Shown: positions 24,953 through 33,829, counted from the stretch's first letter. The stretch is 64,000 bases of DNA from Lachnospiraceae bacterium (GCA_022799175.1 JAAWNY010000006.1:1-64000), one strand, 5' to 3'. The notes: a model not told the origin generated them from the sequence alone. Numbers and translations: made by a program.

Positions 24953-25726
24953 TCAATACCAATAATAGGACAGGGTTTCGGTGATTCGGAATCCTGTCTT
25001 TTTGTAGAGAGAGACAGCAGGGAGGTTATCAGCAGAGACGTGCAGGAGGAGCCGTTTTAGTCCATTTTCCTGCTGAAGACGAGTCAGCAGCTGACAAAGT
25101 AGCATCAGGCCAAAGCCCTGTCCGCGTAGTCGGTCGGCGATCTCGACTTGATGGAGGCAGAGAACACCTGGAGAAACCGGAGAAGTCAGACAGGAGCCGA
25201 TAACATCTGCCGAGGAGGAAAAAGAAAGCTTCCAGATGGCATTTTCTGAAAAAACAGATTCCGGTGCGAGAAGCTTTGCATGATGTTGCGTGGATGGCGT
25301 ACATGGGAGCGATACAGAAAGCTCCCGCTCCATCCGCAATTCCTGGTGGGACAGTTCGGCGCCTAGAGCTTTGAGAGCAGCGAGGGTATCGGTACAACTG
25401 CCAGATACCGGAAACAACAGGTCGCATTCTTGGCAGCTTTCCAGCGCTAACGCGAGAAGACGGGAAAAATATCCCTTCTGCCTGTGAGCCGGATGGGTAA
25501 AGGCAACGCACTCGTAGGTAGTGTCATCCAGAGAAAGTAAGGCCAACGCACTGAGCAGATGCGAAGAAGAGTCACTGAGAAGGTAGTGGACAGAAACACC
25601 ATCCTCAGAATCGATAGGATAGGACAGGGAAAGAGAGTCATGTTTTTGACAGAGGCGAACTAAAGAAAGGAGCGCTTGTTGCTGGTCTGTGGTGAGGTGG
25701 GAGGTCTGATGAATGGCAGGGGACAT
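24953..25726 (-). CDS. GNAT-family N-acetyltransferase
   Basis: Transfers an acetyl group from acetyl-CoA to an unknown amine. The 257 aa show two GNAT-like halves: an N-terminal one with FTHPAHRQKGYFSRLLALALE and a C-terminal one with motif A VEIADRLRGQGFGLMLLCQLL and motif B NLPAVSLYKKTGFRITETLSYYWY. Tandem GNAT folds like this are common in Firmicutes and rarely have an assigned substrate. There is no signal peptide. It is transcribed alone, convergent with the alarmone synthetase gene. Confidence 0.82.
   Translation of the reverse strand: MSPAIHQTSHLTTDQQQALLSLVRLCQKHDSLSLSYPIDSEDGVSVHYLLSDSSSHLLSALALLSLDDTTYECVAFTHPAHRQKGYFSRLLALALESCQECDLLFPVSGSCTDTLAALKALGAELSHQELRMERELSVSLPCTPSTQHHAKLLAPESVFSENAIWKLSFSSSADVIGSCLTSPVSPGVLCLHQVEIADRLRGQGFGLMLLCQLLTRLQQENGLKRLLLHVSADNLPAVSLYKKTGFRITETLSYYWY
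24968..25003 (+). terminator. Terminator of the alarmone synthetase gene, inside the 3' end of the GNAT gene
   Basis: GGACAGG near 24968-24974 pairs with CCTGTC (24993-24998) around an imperfect stem-loop and is followed by TTTTT (24999-25003). It overlaps the last codons of the opposite-strand GNAT gene, because the two genes end four bases apart. Confidence 0.5.
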
Positions 25727-25905
25727 GGAGAGGATCCTTTCTGTGGTTTTTATTGAGATACCATTTTATTGTTGGAGGTCATTGGGTGGAAGATACCTGT
25801 TATGGAAATGGAACCAGATTTCTGCCCAATGGATTTTCCCCCAATACTGGCCTGTGACCAGTAATAGGAGTATATAGAAAATACACAGAAAATACAAGTG
25901 GTTAA

Positions 25906-25934
25906 TTGTTATTTAATGAACGAAGTGATAGAAT
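25906..25934 (+). promoter_or_regulatory. Promoter of lrgAB
   Basis: TTGTTA (25906-25911), 17 bases, TAGAAT (25929-25934). The 5' leader of about 75 bases carries no obvious regulator site. Confidence 0.5.
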
Positions 25935-26014
25935 AAGGGTGCTGTTTGCCGACTGCCTTTCATAGGACGGTAGATTTTGTAACTTGGTAATAGTAAGAAA
26001 GAAGGAAACCTGAT

Positions 26015-26416
26015 ATGCGATATGTAAAAGAATGTGCAGTGATTTTGGGGATTACTCTAGTGGGAGAGTGGATGAATGATACGCTGCCGTTTCCGGTTCC
26101 GGCCGGAGTCTACGGTCTGTTTTTGATGTTGTTTTTGTTTTGTTTGGGAGTACTGAAATTGGAACAGGTGGAAGCAACGGGAAATTTTCTGTTGGATATC
26201 ATGCCAGTACTGTTTGTACCGGCGGCGGTGGGACTGATGGAAAGCTTTGAGCAGCTTCGCCCTGTGCTTGTGCCAGTGGCAGGCGTTTGCGCGATTTCGA
26301 CGCTGGTGGTGATGGGAGTTACTGGGGGGATAGCAGAGGTATTTCTCAAAAGAATGGGAAACAAAAAGACGAAGAACCGGAAAAAGAGTAGGGAAGGAAG
26401 GGGAGAGAGGAAATGA
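26015..26416 (+). CDS. lrgA: CidA/LrgA-family holin-like protein
   Basis: Small membrane protein of 133 aa with four hydrophobic segments and a basic tail (KRMGNKKTKNRKKS). The family signature is present near residues 20-45 (LPFPVPAGVYGLFLMLFLFCLGVLKLEQVE), as is the LDIMPVLFVPAAVGLME segment. LrgA/CidA proteins have been linked to murein hydrolase control and, in plants and bacilli, to pyruvate or glycolate transport. It overlaps lrgB by four bases and is certainly co-expressed. No LytS/LytR regulator pair is next to it. Confidence 0.9.
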   Translation: MRYVKECAVILGITLVGEWMNDTLPFPVPAGVYGLFLMLFLFCLGVLKLEQVEATGNFLLDIMPVLFVPAAVGLMESFEQLRPVLVPVAGVCAISTLVVMGVTGGIAEVFLKRMGNKKTKNRKKSREGRGERK

Positions 26417-27102
26417 GCTTTGCGGGAGATTCCCTGTATTTTGGCGTTGTGATCAGTTTGTTGGCCTACTGGTGGGGGCTGTGGCTGAAAAAAAAGCTGG
26501 GATGGGCCGTACTCAATCCGATCCTGGTGGCAGTGGTGTTGGTGATTGTGGTATTAAAGCTTTTGCGGGTGGATTATGCAGATTATAATGAAGGAGCACA
26601 ATATATCAGTTATCTGTTGACACCAGCTACGGTTTGTCTGGCAATTCCACTGTATAAACAGTTAGCGCTGTTGCGGCAGAATTTGCTGGCAGTAGTGATA
26701 GCCATCGCAGCGGGAGTTGCGGCCAGTGCCGTGAGTATTTTTCTGCTGTGTCTGCTATTTCGGATGGAGCATGTTTATTATGTAACGTTGCTGCCCAAGT
26801 CAATTACCACAGCAATCGGTATGGGAGTCAGCGAAGAGGCAGGGGGGATTGTGACGATCACAGTAGTGTGCATCATCGTCACGGGTATTTTGGGAAATAT
26901 TATTGGAGAAACGGTATTTAGGTTTTTGCATCTGGAAAATCCGATTGCCCGCGGGTTGGCGTTGGGGACCTCGGCTCATGCGGTGGGGACAGCAAAAGCA
27001 CTGGAGTTGGGAGAGATTGAAGGAGCAATGAGTAGTCTGTCAGTAGCTGTGGCTGGATTGATGACTGTGGTGGTGGTTCCGCTAGTTTCTAACTGGATTT
27101 AG
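26413..27102 (+). CDS. lrgB: LrgB-family membrane protein
   Basis: Partner of LrgA. The 229-aa protein has six to seven hydrophobic segments and the family motifs LTPATVCLAIPLYKQ, LLPKSITTAIGMGVSEEAGG and RGLALGTSAHAVGTAKALELGE. These identify LrgB/CidB/YohK. Its start overlaps the end of lrgA (ATGA). The pair probably works as one complex in the cytoplasmic membrane; the transported or regulated substrate is not settled. Confidence 0.92.
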   Translation: MSFAGDSLYFGVVISLLAYWWGLWLKKKLGWAVLNPILVAVVLVIVVLKLLRVDYADYNEGAQYISYLLTPATVCLAIPLYKQLALLRQNLLAVVIAIAAGVAASAVSIFLLCLLFRMEHVYYVTLLPKSITTAIGMGVSEEAGGIVTITVVCIIVTGILGNIIGETVFRFLHLENPIARGLALGTSAHAVGTAKALELGEIEGAMSSLSVAVAGLMTVVVVPLVSNWI

Positions 27103-27104
27103 AC

Positions 27105-27133
27105 TTGAAACGCTGGTGGTGATATGCTAAAAT
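27105..27133 (+). promoter_or_regulatory. Promoter of the pyr operon
   Basis: TTGAAA (27105-27110), 17 bases, TAAAAT (27128-27133), directly after the lrgB stop and about 80 bases before pyrF. I see no convincing PyrR-binding attenuator between it and pyrF. Confidence 0.6.
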
Positions 27134-27211
27134 GGAAAAAATTGACCAACGGCAGGTGACTGCGAGAGTGTTGGGCAGTTGCAGGGCCAGATAAAGTTTA
27201 AGGAGGATCGT

Positions 27212-28129
27212 ATGATTCAACAGCTGATTCAGAAGATACAAAAGACCAAGGCTCCGTTGTGTGTTGGGCTGGACCCGATGTTGGGGTACATTCCAGAACA
27301 TATTCTGAAAGCGTCATTTCAGGAATTTGGCGAGACACTGGAGGGAGCCGCCAATGCGATTTGGCATTTTAATAAAGAAATCGTGGATCATACCTGGGAT
27401 TTGATTCCCTGTGTGAAGCCACAGATTGCCATGTATGAGCAGTTTGGTATTGAGGGACTGAAGGTGTATGCGCGGACGATCCGCTATTGTCAGGACAAGG
27501 GACTTCTGGTGATCGGGGATGCTAAGCGCGGGGATATCGGGTCGACTTCCGCTGCCTACGCGACCGCCCATCTGGGGAAGGTGAAGGTGGGAGAATCTTG
27601 GCATACAGCCTTTGACACAGAGTTTTTGACCGTCAATCCTTATCTGGGAACGGATGGTGTGAAGCCTTTTGTGGATGTGTGTAAGGCGGAGGACAAGGGG
27701 ATTTTCGTATTGGTAAAGACTTCCAATCCTTCTAGTGGTGAGTTTCAAGATCGGCTAATCGATGGCAGACCTCTGTACGAGCATGTAGCGGACAAAGTTG
27801 TGGAGTGGGGGGCAGATTGTATGGATGGGGAGTACAGCAATGTAGGCGCTGTGGTAGGAGCTACCTATCCGGAGATGAGCGCGGTGCTCAGAAAGCAGAT
27901 GCCACACACTTATTTTCTGGTACCAGGCTATGGCGCACAGGGAGCAACGGCTGGAGATCTGCGCCCCTGTTTTGACGATAATGGGCTGGGGGCGATTGTA
28001 AATTCTTCGAGAGGTATCATTGCGGCATATCGTCAGGAAAAGTACGCCAAATTCGGATCGGAACATTTTGGGGAGGCTTCAAGGCAAGCGGTGATAGATA
28101 TGGCGGCGGATATCAATAGTGTATTGTAA
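27212..28129 (+). CDS. pyrF: Orotidine-5'-phosphate decarboxylase, long (type 2) form
   Basis: Last step of UMP synthesis. The active-site motif DAKRGDIGSTSAAYA, the N-terminal CVGLDPMLGYIPEH and the phosphate-site LVPGYGAQGATAGDL place it in the longer type 2 branch (305 aa here) rather than the 240-aa PyrF of Bacillus. The start is ATG 27212 behind TAAGGAGGATCGT; the track start at TTG 27179 lies before that site. It opens the pyr cluster and is followed by pyrK, pyrD and pyrE in the same direction. Confidence 0.95.
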   Translation: MIQQLIQKIQKTKAPLCVGLDPMLGYIPEHILKASFQEFGETLEGAANAIWHFNKEIVDHTWDLIPCVKPQIAMYEQFGIEGLKVYARTIRYCQDKGLLVIGDAKRGDIGSTSAAYATAHLGKVKVGESWHTAFDTEFLTVNPYLGTDGVKPFVDVCKAEDKGIFVLVKTSNPSSGEFQDRLIDGRPLYEHVADKVVEWGADCMDGEYSNVGAVVGATYPEMSAVLRKQMPHTYFLVPGYGAQGATAGDLRPCFDDNGLGAIVNSSRGIIAAYRQEKYAKFGSEHFGEASRQAVIDMAADINSVL

Positions 28130-28201
28130 GTAGAAAGTGTTGTTTCAGAATGGGAGTGGTTGCAGGAGAAATGACCGAAATCGGGGTGACAGGAGGTTGT
28201 C

Positions 28202-28993
28202 ATGGAGAAAAATAAGAAAACCGGCAAGTGGAAACAAAAGGTCCCAGTGATCTCACAGGAGTGTTTGGCCAGTGGTGTTTACAGTATGTGGATAGAGGCT
28301 GCGGATATGGCAGCGGCGGCGAGAGCTGGACAGTTTTTCTCTCTGTACACGAAGGATGCCAGCCGGCTGCTGCCTCGTCCGATTAGTATTTGTGAGATCG
28401 ACAGGGAGCAGGGCCGGTTGCGATTCGTGTATCGTGTGGTAGGGGCTGGCACGAAAGAATTTTCTCGGTATTGCCCAGGAGACGATATTACAGTGTTGGG
28501 ACCGCTAGGAAATGGTTTTCCGGTAGAAGAAGATCCAAAGAGGAGGGCCTTTTTGGTGGGGGGTGGGATCGGGATTCCGCCGATGCTGCAGCTTGCTAAG
28601 GAACTTTCGTGTGAAAAGCAGATTCTTTTAGGATATCGAGACGAGTTGTTTTTGAACCGGGAGATGGAGAGGTACGGCAATGTATGGCTGGCTACTGAGG
28701 ATGGGAGCGCCGGTACGCAGGGGAATGTACTAGATATTATTCAGGAGCATGGTCTGATAGCGGATGTGATCTATGCCTGTGGGCCGACTCCGATGCTGCG
28801 GGCCTTAAAGGAATATGCCGCACAGAATTCCATGGAGTGTTGGATTTCGTTAGAGGAGCGGATGGCCTGCGGCGTGGGAGCTTGTCTGGCTTGTGTCTGT
28901 CAGTCAAAGGAGGTGGACAGACACTCCCATGTCCATAATAAGCGGATCTGCAAGGACGGGCCGGTTTTTGCGGCATGGGAGGTGGAACTGTGA
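28202..28993 (+). CDS. pyrK: Dihydroorotate dehydrogenase electron transfer subunit PyrK
   Basis: Flavin and iron-sulfur subunit that passes electrons from the class 1B dihydroorotate dehydrogenase to NAD. The 263-aa protein has the FAD-binding RPISICEIDREQGRLRFVYRVVG, the NAD-domain GGGIGIPPMLQLAKEL, CGPTPMLRAL, and a C-terminal 2Fe-2S cluster site with ERMACGVGACLACVC plus a final Cys in KRICKDGPVF. The start follows CAGGAGGTTGTC. Its stop overlaps the GTG start of pyrD by four bases, consistent with a stoichiometric complex. Confidence 0.95.
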   Translation: MEKNKKTGKWKQKVPVISQECLASGVYSMWIEAADMAAAARAGQFFSLYTKDASRLLPRPISICEIDREQGRLRFVYRVVGAGTKEFSRYCPGDDITVLGPLGNGFPVEEDPKRRAFLVGGGIGIPPMLQLAKELSCEKQILLGYRDELFLNREMERYGNVWLATEDGSAGTQGNVLDIIQEHGLIADVIYACGPTPMLRALKEYAAQNSMECWISLEERMACGVGACLACVCQSKEVDRHSHVHNKRICKDGPVFAAWEVEL

Positions 28994-29895
28994 TAAACAC
29001 GAAAGTAACGTTGGCTGGAGTAGAGTTAAAAAATCCGGTGATGACGGCTTCCGGAACTTTTGGCAGCGGCGCGGAATACGGGGAGTTTATCGATCTGAAT
29101 CGTCTGGGGGCTGTGGTGACGAAAGGGGTAGCCAATGTGCCATGGGCGGGCAATCCGACTCCACGGATTGCAGAGGTCTGTGGCGGGATGCTCAATGCCA
29201 TTGGACTGCAGAATCCTGGCATTGATGTGTTTGTAAAACGAGATATTCCGTTTTTGCAGCAATATAACACGCGAATCGTTGTCAATGTCTGCGGAAAGAC
29301 GACAGAAGATTATCTGGAGGTTGTGGAACGCTTGGGCGAGGAACCCGTAGATTTTCTAGAGATCAATATTTCCTGTCCTAATGTCAAAGAAGGCGGGATT
29401 GCCTTCGGTCAGGATCCCAAAGCTGTGGAGGCGATCACGCGGGCAATTCGGGAGCGGGCGAAACAACCGGTGATCATGAAACTCAGTCCCAATGTCACGG
29501 ATATCGGTGAGATGGCGCGAGCAGCAGAGGCCGGCGGGGCGGATGCCATTTCGCTTATCAACACTTTGACTGGAATGAAGATCGACATCAAACGGCGCTG
29601 TTTTGTGTTGGCGAATAAGACCGGGGGTATGTCGGGTCCGGCGATCAAGCCGATTGCAGTGCGGATGGTTTATCAGGCGGCATGCGCGGTGAAGCTTCCG
29701 ATCATTGGCATGGGGGGAATTGCCACGGCAGAGGACGCTCTGGAGTTTATCATGGCTGGGGCTACGGCAGTCTCGGTGGGTACGGCCAATTTCTTCAATC
29801 CTTATGCAACCGTGGAGATTGTGGAAGGAATTGAAAAATATATGCAGGAAAATGGTGTTACGGATATGACAGAATTGATTGGTTGTGTGAAATAA
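28990..29895 (+). CDS. pyrD: Dihydroorotate dehydrogenase catalytic subunit (class 1B)
   Basis: Oxidises dihydroorotate to orotate, paired with PyrK. The 301-aa barrel has NPVMTASGTFGSGAEY, the catalytic-Cys loop NISCPNVKEGGIAFGQD, the FMN site MKLSPNVTDIGEMARAAE, and IIGMGGIATAEDALEFIMAGA. I choose GTG 28990 as start (GGAGG upstream, overlapping the pyrK stop). The track start at ATG 28975 adds five residues and lies within the ribosome site. The length and class 1B pairing with pyrK are normal. Confidence 0.95.
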   Translation: MINTKVTLAGVELKNPVMTASGTFGSGAEYGEFIDLNRLGAVVTKGVANVPWAGNPTPRIAEVCGGMLNAIGLQNPGIDVFVKRDIPFLQQYNTRIVVNVCGKTTEDYLEVVERLGEEPVDFLEINISCPNVKEGGIAFGQDPKAVEAITRAIRERAKQPVIMKLSPNVTDIGEMARAAEAGGADAISLINTLTGMKIDIKRRCFVLANKTGGMSGPAIKPIAVRMVYQAACAVKLPIIGMGGIATAEDALEFIMAGATAVSVGTANFFNPYATVEIVEGIEKYMQENGVTDMTELIGCVK

Positions 29896-29971
29896 AGAGA
29901 GGAGAACACAAAAAACGGGGAGCTATAAAAGGGCAATTGAGACAAAAAGAAAAGAGGGGAGCAGAGAAAAG

Positions 29972-30646
29972 ATGGAAGCATATAAAAAAGAATTTATTGA
30001 GTTTATGATTGACAGCGAGGTGTTGAAATTCGGAGATTTTATCACGAAGAGCGGGCGGAAGACTCCGTTTTTCATCAACACGGGATTTTACCGGACAGGA
30101 GAGCAGTTGCGCCGTCTGGGAGGATATTATGCCAAAGCGATTGCAGGAGATTTCGGGGTGAATTTTGATGTGTTGTTTGGGCCGGCCTACAAAGGCATTC
30201 CGTTGACGGTGGCAGCTTCGATGGCACTCAGTGAGCTGTATGAGGCGGATATCAAATATTGCTCAAACCGCAAGGAGGTCAAGGATCATGGAGACAAAGG
30301 TATATTGTTGGGGAGCCCGATTCAAGATGGCGATAAGGTGTTGATTATTGAGGATGTCACCACAGCAGGCACTTCGATCGAGGAGACATTGCCGATCCTT
30401 CGGGCCCAGGGAAAGGTGGAGGTGCTGGGTCTGGTGGTGTCTGTAGATCGGATGGAGCGGGGACAGGGAACGAAGTCGGCATTTCAGGAAATTGAAGAAA
30501 AGTATGGTTTTCGGGCAACGGCTATCGTGACCATGGCAGAGGTGGTAGAACACCTCTATAATCGTCCGTATAAGGGGAAGATTATCATTGATGATGCACT
30601 AAAGGCGGCTATTGATGCATATTATGAGCAATATGGTGCAAAGTAG
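29972..30646 (+). CDS. pyrE: Orotate phosphoribosyltransferase
   Basis: Joins orotate to PRPP to form OMP, the substrate of PyrF upstream. The 224-aa protein shows the orotate/PRPP pocket FGDFITKSGRKTPFFINTG, FGPAYKGIPL, the flexible loop CSNRKEVKDHGDKG, and the PRPP-binding signature VLIIEDVTTAGTSIEETLP. The start follows GAGGGGAGCAGAGAAAAG. With pyrF, pyrK and pyrD it covers the second half of UMP synthesis; pyrB and pyrC are not in the window. Confidence 0.95.
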   Translation: MEAYKKEFIEFMIDSEVLKFGDFITKSGRKTPFFINTGFYRTGEQLRRLGGYYAKAIAGDFGVNFDVLFGPAYKGIPLTVAASMALSELYEADIKYCSNRKEVKDHGDKGILLGSPIQDGDKVLIIEDVTTAGTSIEETLPILRAQGKVEVLGLVVSVDRMERGQGTKSAFQEIEEKYGFRATAIVTMAEVVEHLYNRPYKGKIIIDDALKAAIDAYYEQYGAK

Positions 30647-30671
30647 TAACAGTTCAGTAAGGAGCAAGTAT

Positions 30672-30821
30672 ATGGAGAGAATTTATAAGACCATGAGGAA
30701 CACAGGAGCGTGCAGTATTGCTGCCGGGATCGTGATCTTGGTGGCTGGAGTGGCTGTGGGTATTGTATCTATCGTCAGCGGGAGCATTTTGCTAAAACGA
30801 AAATCAGAGATTATGTTTTAG
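30672..30821 (+). CDS. 49-aa single-span membrane protein
   Basis: Short gene just downstream of pyrE. The ATG at 30672 has AAGGAGC seven bases upstream. The peptide is MERIYKTMRNTGACS, then a hydrophobic glycine/valine-rich span, then the basic end LLKRKSEIMF: a positive-outside-membrane-positive layout of one or two short membrane segments. I recall similar small proteins near pyrE in Lachnospiraceae, but that is memory and not tested here. The function is unknown. The track start at 30612 overlaps pyrE and is not supported. Confidence 0.65.
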   Translation: MERIYKTMRNTGACSIAAGIVILVAGVAVGIVSIVSGSILLKRKSEIMF

Positions 30822-30946
30822 GCACATTGAGAGGGCAGTCTCTTTCCTGGTGGAGAGAGACTGTCTTCTGTTGCCTTTTTGATATCTTCAGAGAACAAAA
30901 GTGTTCTCTGAGAATCGGGAATTGTGATAGAACGAGGGGAAAAGTG

Positions 30947-31423
30947 ATGATAAAAAACACGACCAGGAACCAGAAATTCGGGTGGGTGTTATTTCTTGCC
31001 TACCTGGCAATGCTGGTCTATTTTATGTTTTTTGCCGAATCCTTCGGGAGGGATCCGGCACAGCGAGAGTACGCATATAATCTGGAGCTGTTTAAGGAGA
31101 TTAAACGGTTCTATCAATATAGACATCAACTGGGAATGACAGCATTTTTGCTAAATGTGGTGGGGAATGTGGTGGCGTTTATGCCGTGTGGTTTTTTTCT
31201 TCCTATCGTCAGTCGCAGAAGTAAAAAATGGTACAATACCATCGGACTCGGATTTAGTTTGAGTCTCTGTATTGAGACTGTGCAGCTGGTATTTAAGGTG
31301 GGAAGTTTCGATGTAGATGACCTGTTGCTGAATACGGTGGGAGGGGTGTTAGGGTATCTTTGCTATCATGTGGTGCAGCAGGTGCGCATAAGGAGGAAAC
31401 GGCATGGGAAGACAGCGACATAA
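30947..31423 (+). CDS. VanZ-like membrane protein
   Basis: The 158-aa product has about four hydrophobic segments and the VanZ-family pattern: a first-helix LAYLAMLVYFMFFAE, then LLNVVGNVVAFMPCGFFLPIV, SLCIETVQLVFKVGSFDVDDLLLNTVGGVLGYLCY. VanZ itself gives low-level teicoplanin resistance, but most homologs have no known function and no van genes are near, so no resistance is claimed. The start ATG 30947 follows GAGGGGAAAAGTG; the long upstream extension of the track ORF is rejected. It overlaps the next small gene by 20 bases. Confidence 0.85.
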   Translation: MIKNTTRNQKFGWVLFLAYLAMLVYFMFFAESFGRDPAQREYAYNLELFKEIKRFYQYRHQLGMTAFLLNVVGNVVAFMPCGFFLPIVSRRSKKWYNTIGLGFSLSLCIETVQLVFKVGSFDVDDLLLNTVGGVLGYLCYHVVQQVRIRRKRHGKTAT

Positions 31424-31730
31424 GATTTCTTATATTCGAAAACCTTTTGCCAAAAAAAGCCTGGTCTGTCTGCCGCTGGCAGTAGCAGCGCTGGTGATGG
31501 GGGGAATCAGCGTAAGCTTAAGCGTCCGTCTGCAGGGACAGGGGGAACTGAATATAGCTGCCTGGGGAGTGAGCAGTTTTTTGTTTGCTCTCATGGCATT
31601 GGCATATGGAGGATTATCGTTTTTGGAAAAGGAGAAGAACTATCTGTTGTCGCGGATTGGCATGTGGACGGCAGGAGTATTGGTTGTGTTGTGGATTTGT
31701 GTGACGGTGGTGGGTGTGATCGGAGGTTAA
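31404..31730 (+). CDS. Small three-span membrane protein, unrecognised
   Basis: 108 residues with a basic N-terminus (GRQRHKISYIRKPFAKKS) and three hydrophobic segments (about 20-44, 52-70 and 84-106). AAGGAGGAAACGGC precedes the ATG and the gene overlaps the VanZ-like gene, so it is co-translated with it. It is followed directly by the aminopeptidase gene. I do not recognise the family with certainty; it resembles short uncharacterised Clostridia membrane proteins. Confidence 0.65.
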   Translation: MGRQRHKISYIRKPFAKKSLVCLPLAVAALVMGGISVSLSVRLQGQGELNIAAWGVSSFLFALMALAYGGLSFLEKEKNYLLSRIGMWTAGVLVVLWICVTVVGVIGG

Positions 31731-31747
31731 CCGAAGAAAGGACAATC

Positions 31748-33829
31748 ATGAAATATCAGGAATTGTGGATGGGTGAAAATACGCGGATTCAGGAGCGGTA
31801 TGATCTAGCGATGGAACGGATTGCAGATATAGCCAGGAACGGGGCCGGGGAGATACCGGAGCCTTTTGCGGGATATTTTGAAAGCTTGGCGCGATTTGTC
31901 GGGCAGATTGAAAAGCTGGCCAGGAGGCAGATGCGCGAGGAGCTGGAAGGACTTTCGCTGGAAGAGCTACAGGCATTAAATCAAAGTTTGTATGCAGATA
32001 TTTTGCCGGAGAATTATGAGCACAGCTATGCCAATCCGGAATATGCTGCCCGGTTTTTAGGGAAGGACTTAGGGCCGCTTTTAGCGGCGTTTTATGCCCA
32101 GCTGCGGGGATGCATTGTCTTTGCTTTTGAATGCCGGTTGGAGGACATCACGATTCTCTGTGAGACATTGATTGAGCTCATCGTTATGTTTGAGGAGGAG
32201 ATCCCTTCGGCAAAGAGGGTGAGGGATGTTCTTTATTGGTTCCACAGCGATTATACGGATGTGACATTACCATACCGGATTCGGGAGCAACTGGACGCAT
32301 CACTTTCGTTTGCCAGAGACATCATTATGGAGAGCGATTTGACGGATCTGCGGTATCTCTATCGGTTTGGAGAATATATCTCCGATAATGAGCTGCAGAT
32401 AGCAACCTTTTTGAATGGACTTTCCAAGGAGACGATTGAGCAGATGGCGGCCACATATACAGAGGGCTATCAGAAAGGCTTTGCGGTGATGGGGCGTGAT
32501 TTGTCGAAGAAGAGAACCGTGGGTATCCGGTATGAGTTGGGATTTGAGCGGATGATTCGAGCGGCGATTCGAAAGTTTGCCGAGATGGGCCTGGAGTCTG
32601 TTATATATCGATCGGCGGTATGGTCGGTGACGCAGACGCCAAACCGCAAGATAGGCTATCATGGGACTTCTCCGAATCGGCAATACGATTATGACCATCG
32701 CTATGACGCGGCAATCTATATGGACAAGGCATTTAAGGAGCGGAAGATAGCGGTGCTGCGGACGGCTTATGAGAGTTATAAAAAAGAAGCGGCTATGTAC
32801 GCTGGGCCGGCGGTGGTGGAGACCTTTGGAGAGGCGGCGTTTCAGCCAATGAATAAGGCGGCGGCTTGTGCATTGAGCCGCCAGCAGGAAGCGATCTCAT
32901 TGGCATATATGAATGAGTCTATGTCTGTGATCAATCAATATATCCCGGGGGATGAGACCAGCTTTACCATTATTGCATTTCCGGTGCCGGAGATCGGGAA
33001 GGACTTTGAGGAGATTTTTGAGGAAACGATCCGGATCAATACGTTGGATTATGGACAGTATCAGGAGATTCAGCAGAATATTATAGAAGTGTTGGATCAA
33101 GCAGAGTATGTGCAGGTGACCGGAAGAGGAAACAATGAGACGAACCTGCAGATCGCATTGCATTCACTGAACGATATTACCCAAGAGACGAATTTTGAGA
33201 ATTGCGTGGCGGATGTAAACATTCCAGTAGGCGAAGTGTTTACCTCTCCTAAGCTTGCCGGTACCAAGGGATTGCTACATGTGGGAAAGGTTTATCTAGG
33301 AAATATTCAGTTTCAGAATTTGCGTCTTTGGTTTCAGGACGGCATGGTAACGGAATATTCTTGTGATAATTTTGTCGATCCGGAGGAAGGCAAAACGCTG
33401 GTTCGTCAGGAAATTTTGAAAAATCATGATACGCTTCCTATGGGAGAGTTTGCCATTGGAACCAATACGGCAGCATATGCTATGGCAGAACGGTTTGGAA
33501 TAGGAGAAAAGCTGCCGATTTTGATTGCGGAAAAGATGGGGCCGCATTTTGCCGTCGGTGATACGTGTTACAGCTGGAGTGAGGATTCTCCTATGTACAA
33601 TCCGGACGGCCGGGAGATGGTGGCAAGGGATAATGAGATTTCAGCACTGCGGAAGGAGGATGTATCAAAGGCATACTTCGGATGTCATTTGGATATTACG
33701 ATCCCCTATTCGGAGTTAGGAGACATCCGTGCCGTACGTCCGGACGGCACGGAGCTTTGGGTGATTCGGGACGGCAGATTTGTCGCAGAGGGAACCCAAA
33801 AGTTGAATGAGGCGTTAGGAGCGGTTTAA
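31748..33829 (+). CDS. M29-type leucyl aminopeptidase
   Basis: Probable metal-dependent aminopeptidase of the thermophilic aminopeptidase (M29/AmpS) family. The 693-aa product has a helical N-terminal half of about 330 residues not found in the minimal 410-aa enzymes, then the M29 core. The core shows ADVNIPVGEVFTSPKLAGTKGLLHV, EFAIGTNTAAYAMAERF, ILIAEKMGPHFAVGDTCYSW and AYFGCHLDITIPYSELG, which supply the family's Glu, His, Tyr and Asp metal and catalytic residues. The start ATG 31748 has GAAAGGA upstream; the earlier track start overlaps the preceding gene. The enzyme is likely cytoplasmic and used for peptide turnover. Confidence 0.85.
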   Translation: MKYQELWMGENTRIQERYDLAMERIADIARNGAGEIPEPFAGYFESLARFVGQIEKLARRQMREELEGLSLEELQALNQSLYADILPENYEHSYANPEYAARFLGKDLGPLLAAFYAQLRGCIVFAFECRLEDITILCETLIELIVMFEEEIPSAKRVRDVLYWFHSDYTDVTLPYRIREQLDASLSFARDIIMESDLTDLRYLYRFGEYISDNELQIATFLNGLSKETIEQMAATYTEGYQKGFAVMGRDLSKKRTVGIRYELGFERMIRAAIRKFAEMGLESVIYRSAVWSVTQTPNRKIGYHGTSPNRQYDYDHRYDAAIYMDKAFKERKIAVLRTAYESYKKEAAMYAGPAVVETFGEAAFQPMNKAAACALSRQQEAISLAYMNESMSVINQYIPGDETSFTIIAFPVPEIGKDFEEIFEETIRINTLDYGQYQEIQQNIIEVLDQAEYVQVTGRGNNETNLQIALHSLNDITQETNFENCVADVNIPVGEVFTSPKLAGTKGLLHVGKVYLGNIQFQNLRLWFQDGMVTEYSCDNFVDPEEGKTLVRQEILKNHDTLPMGEFAIGTNTAAYAMAERFGIGEKLPILIAEKMGPHFAVGDTCYSWSEDSPMYNPDGREMVARDNEISALRKEDVSKAYFGCHLDITIPYSELGDIRAVRPDGTELWVIRDGRFVAEGTQKLNEALGAV

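Noticed and set aside
27134-27211. PyrR attenuator before pyrF
   Set aside because: No convincing PyrR-binding loop or terminator; only about 80 bases from the promoter to the gene.
30837-30880. Terminator after the 49-aa gene
   Set aside because: An 11-bp stem exists (AGTCTCTTTCC with GGAGAGAGACT), but the T-run is about 13 bases further on, so I did not list it as a feature.
30947-31423. Glycopeptide resistance by VanZ
   Set aside because: No other van genes are present and most VanZ-like proteins are unrelated to resistance.
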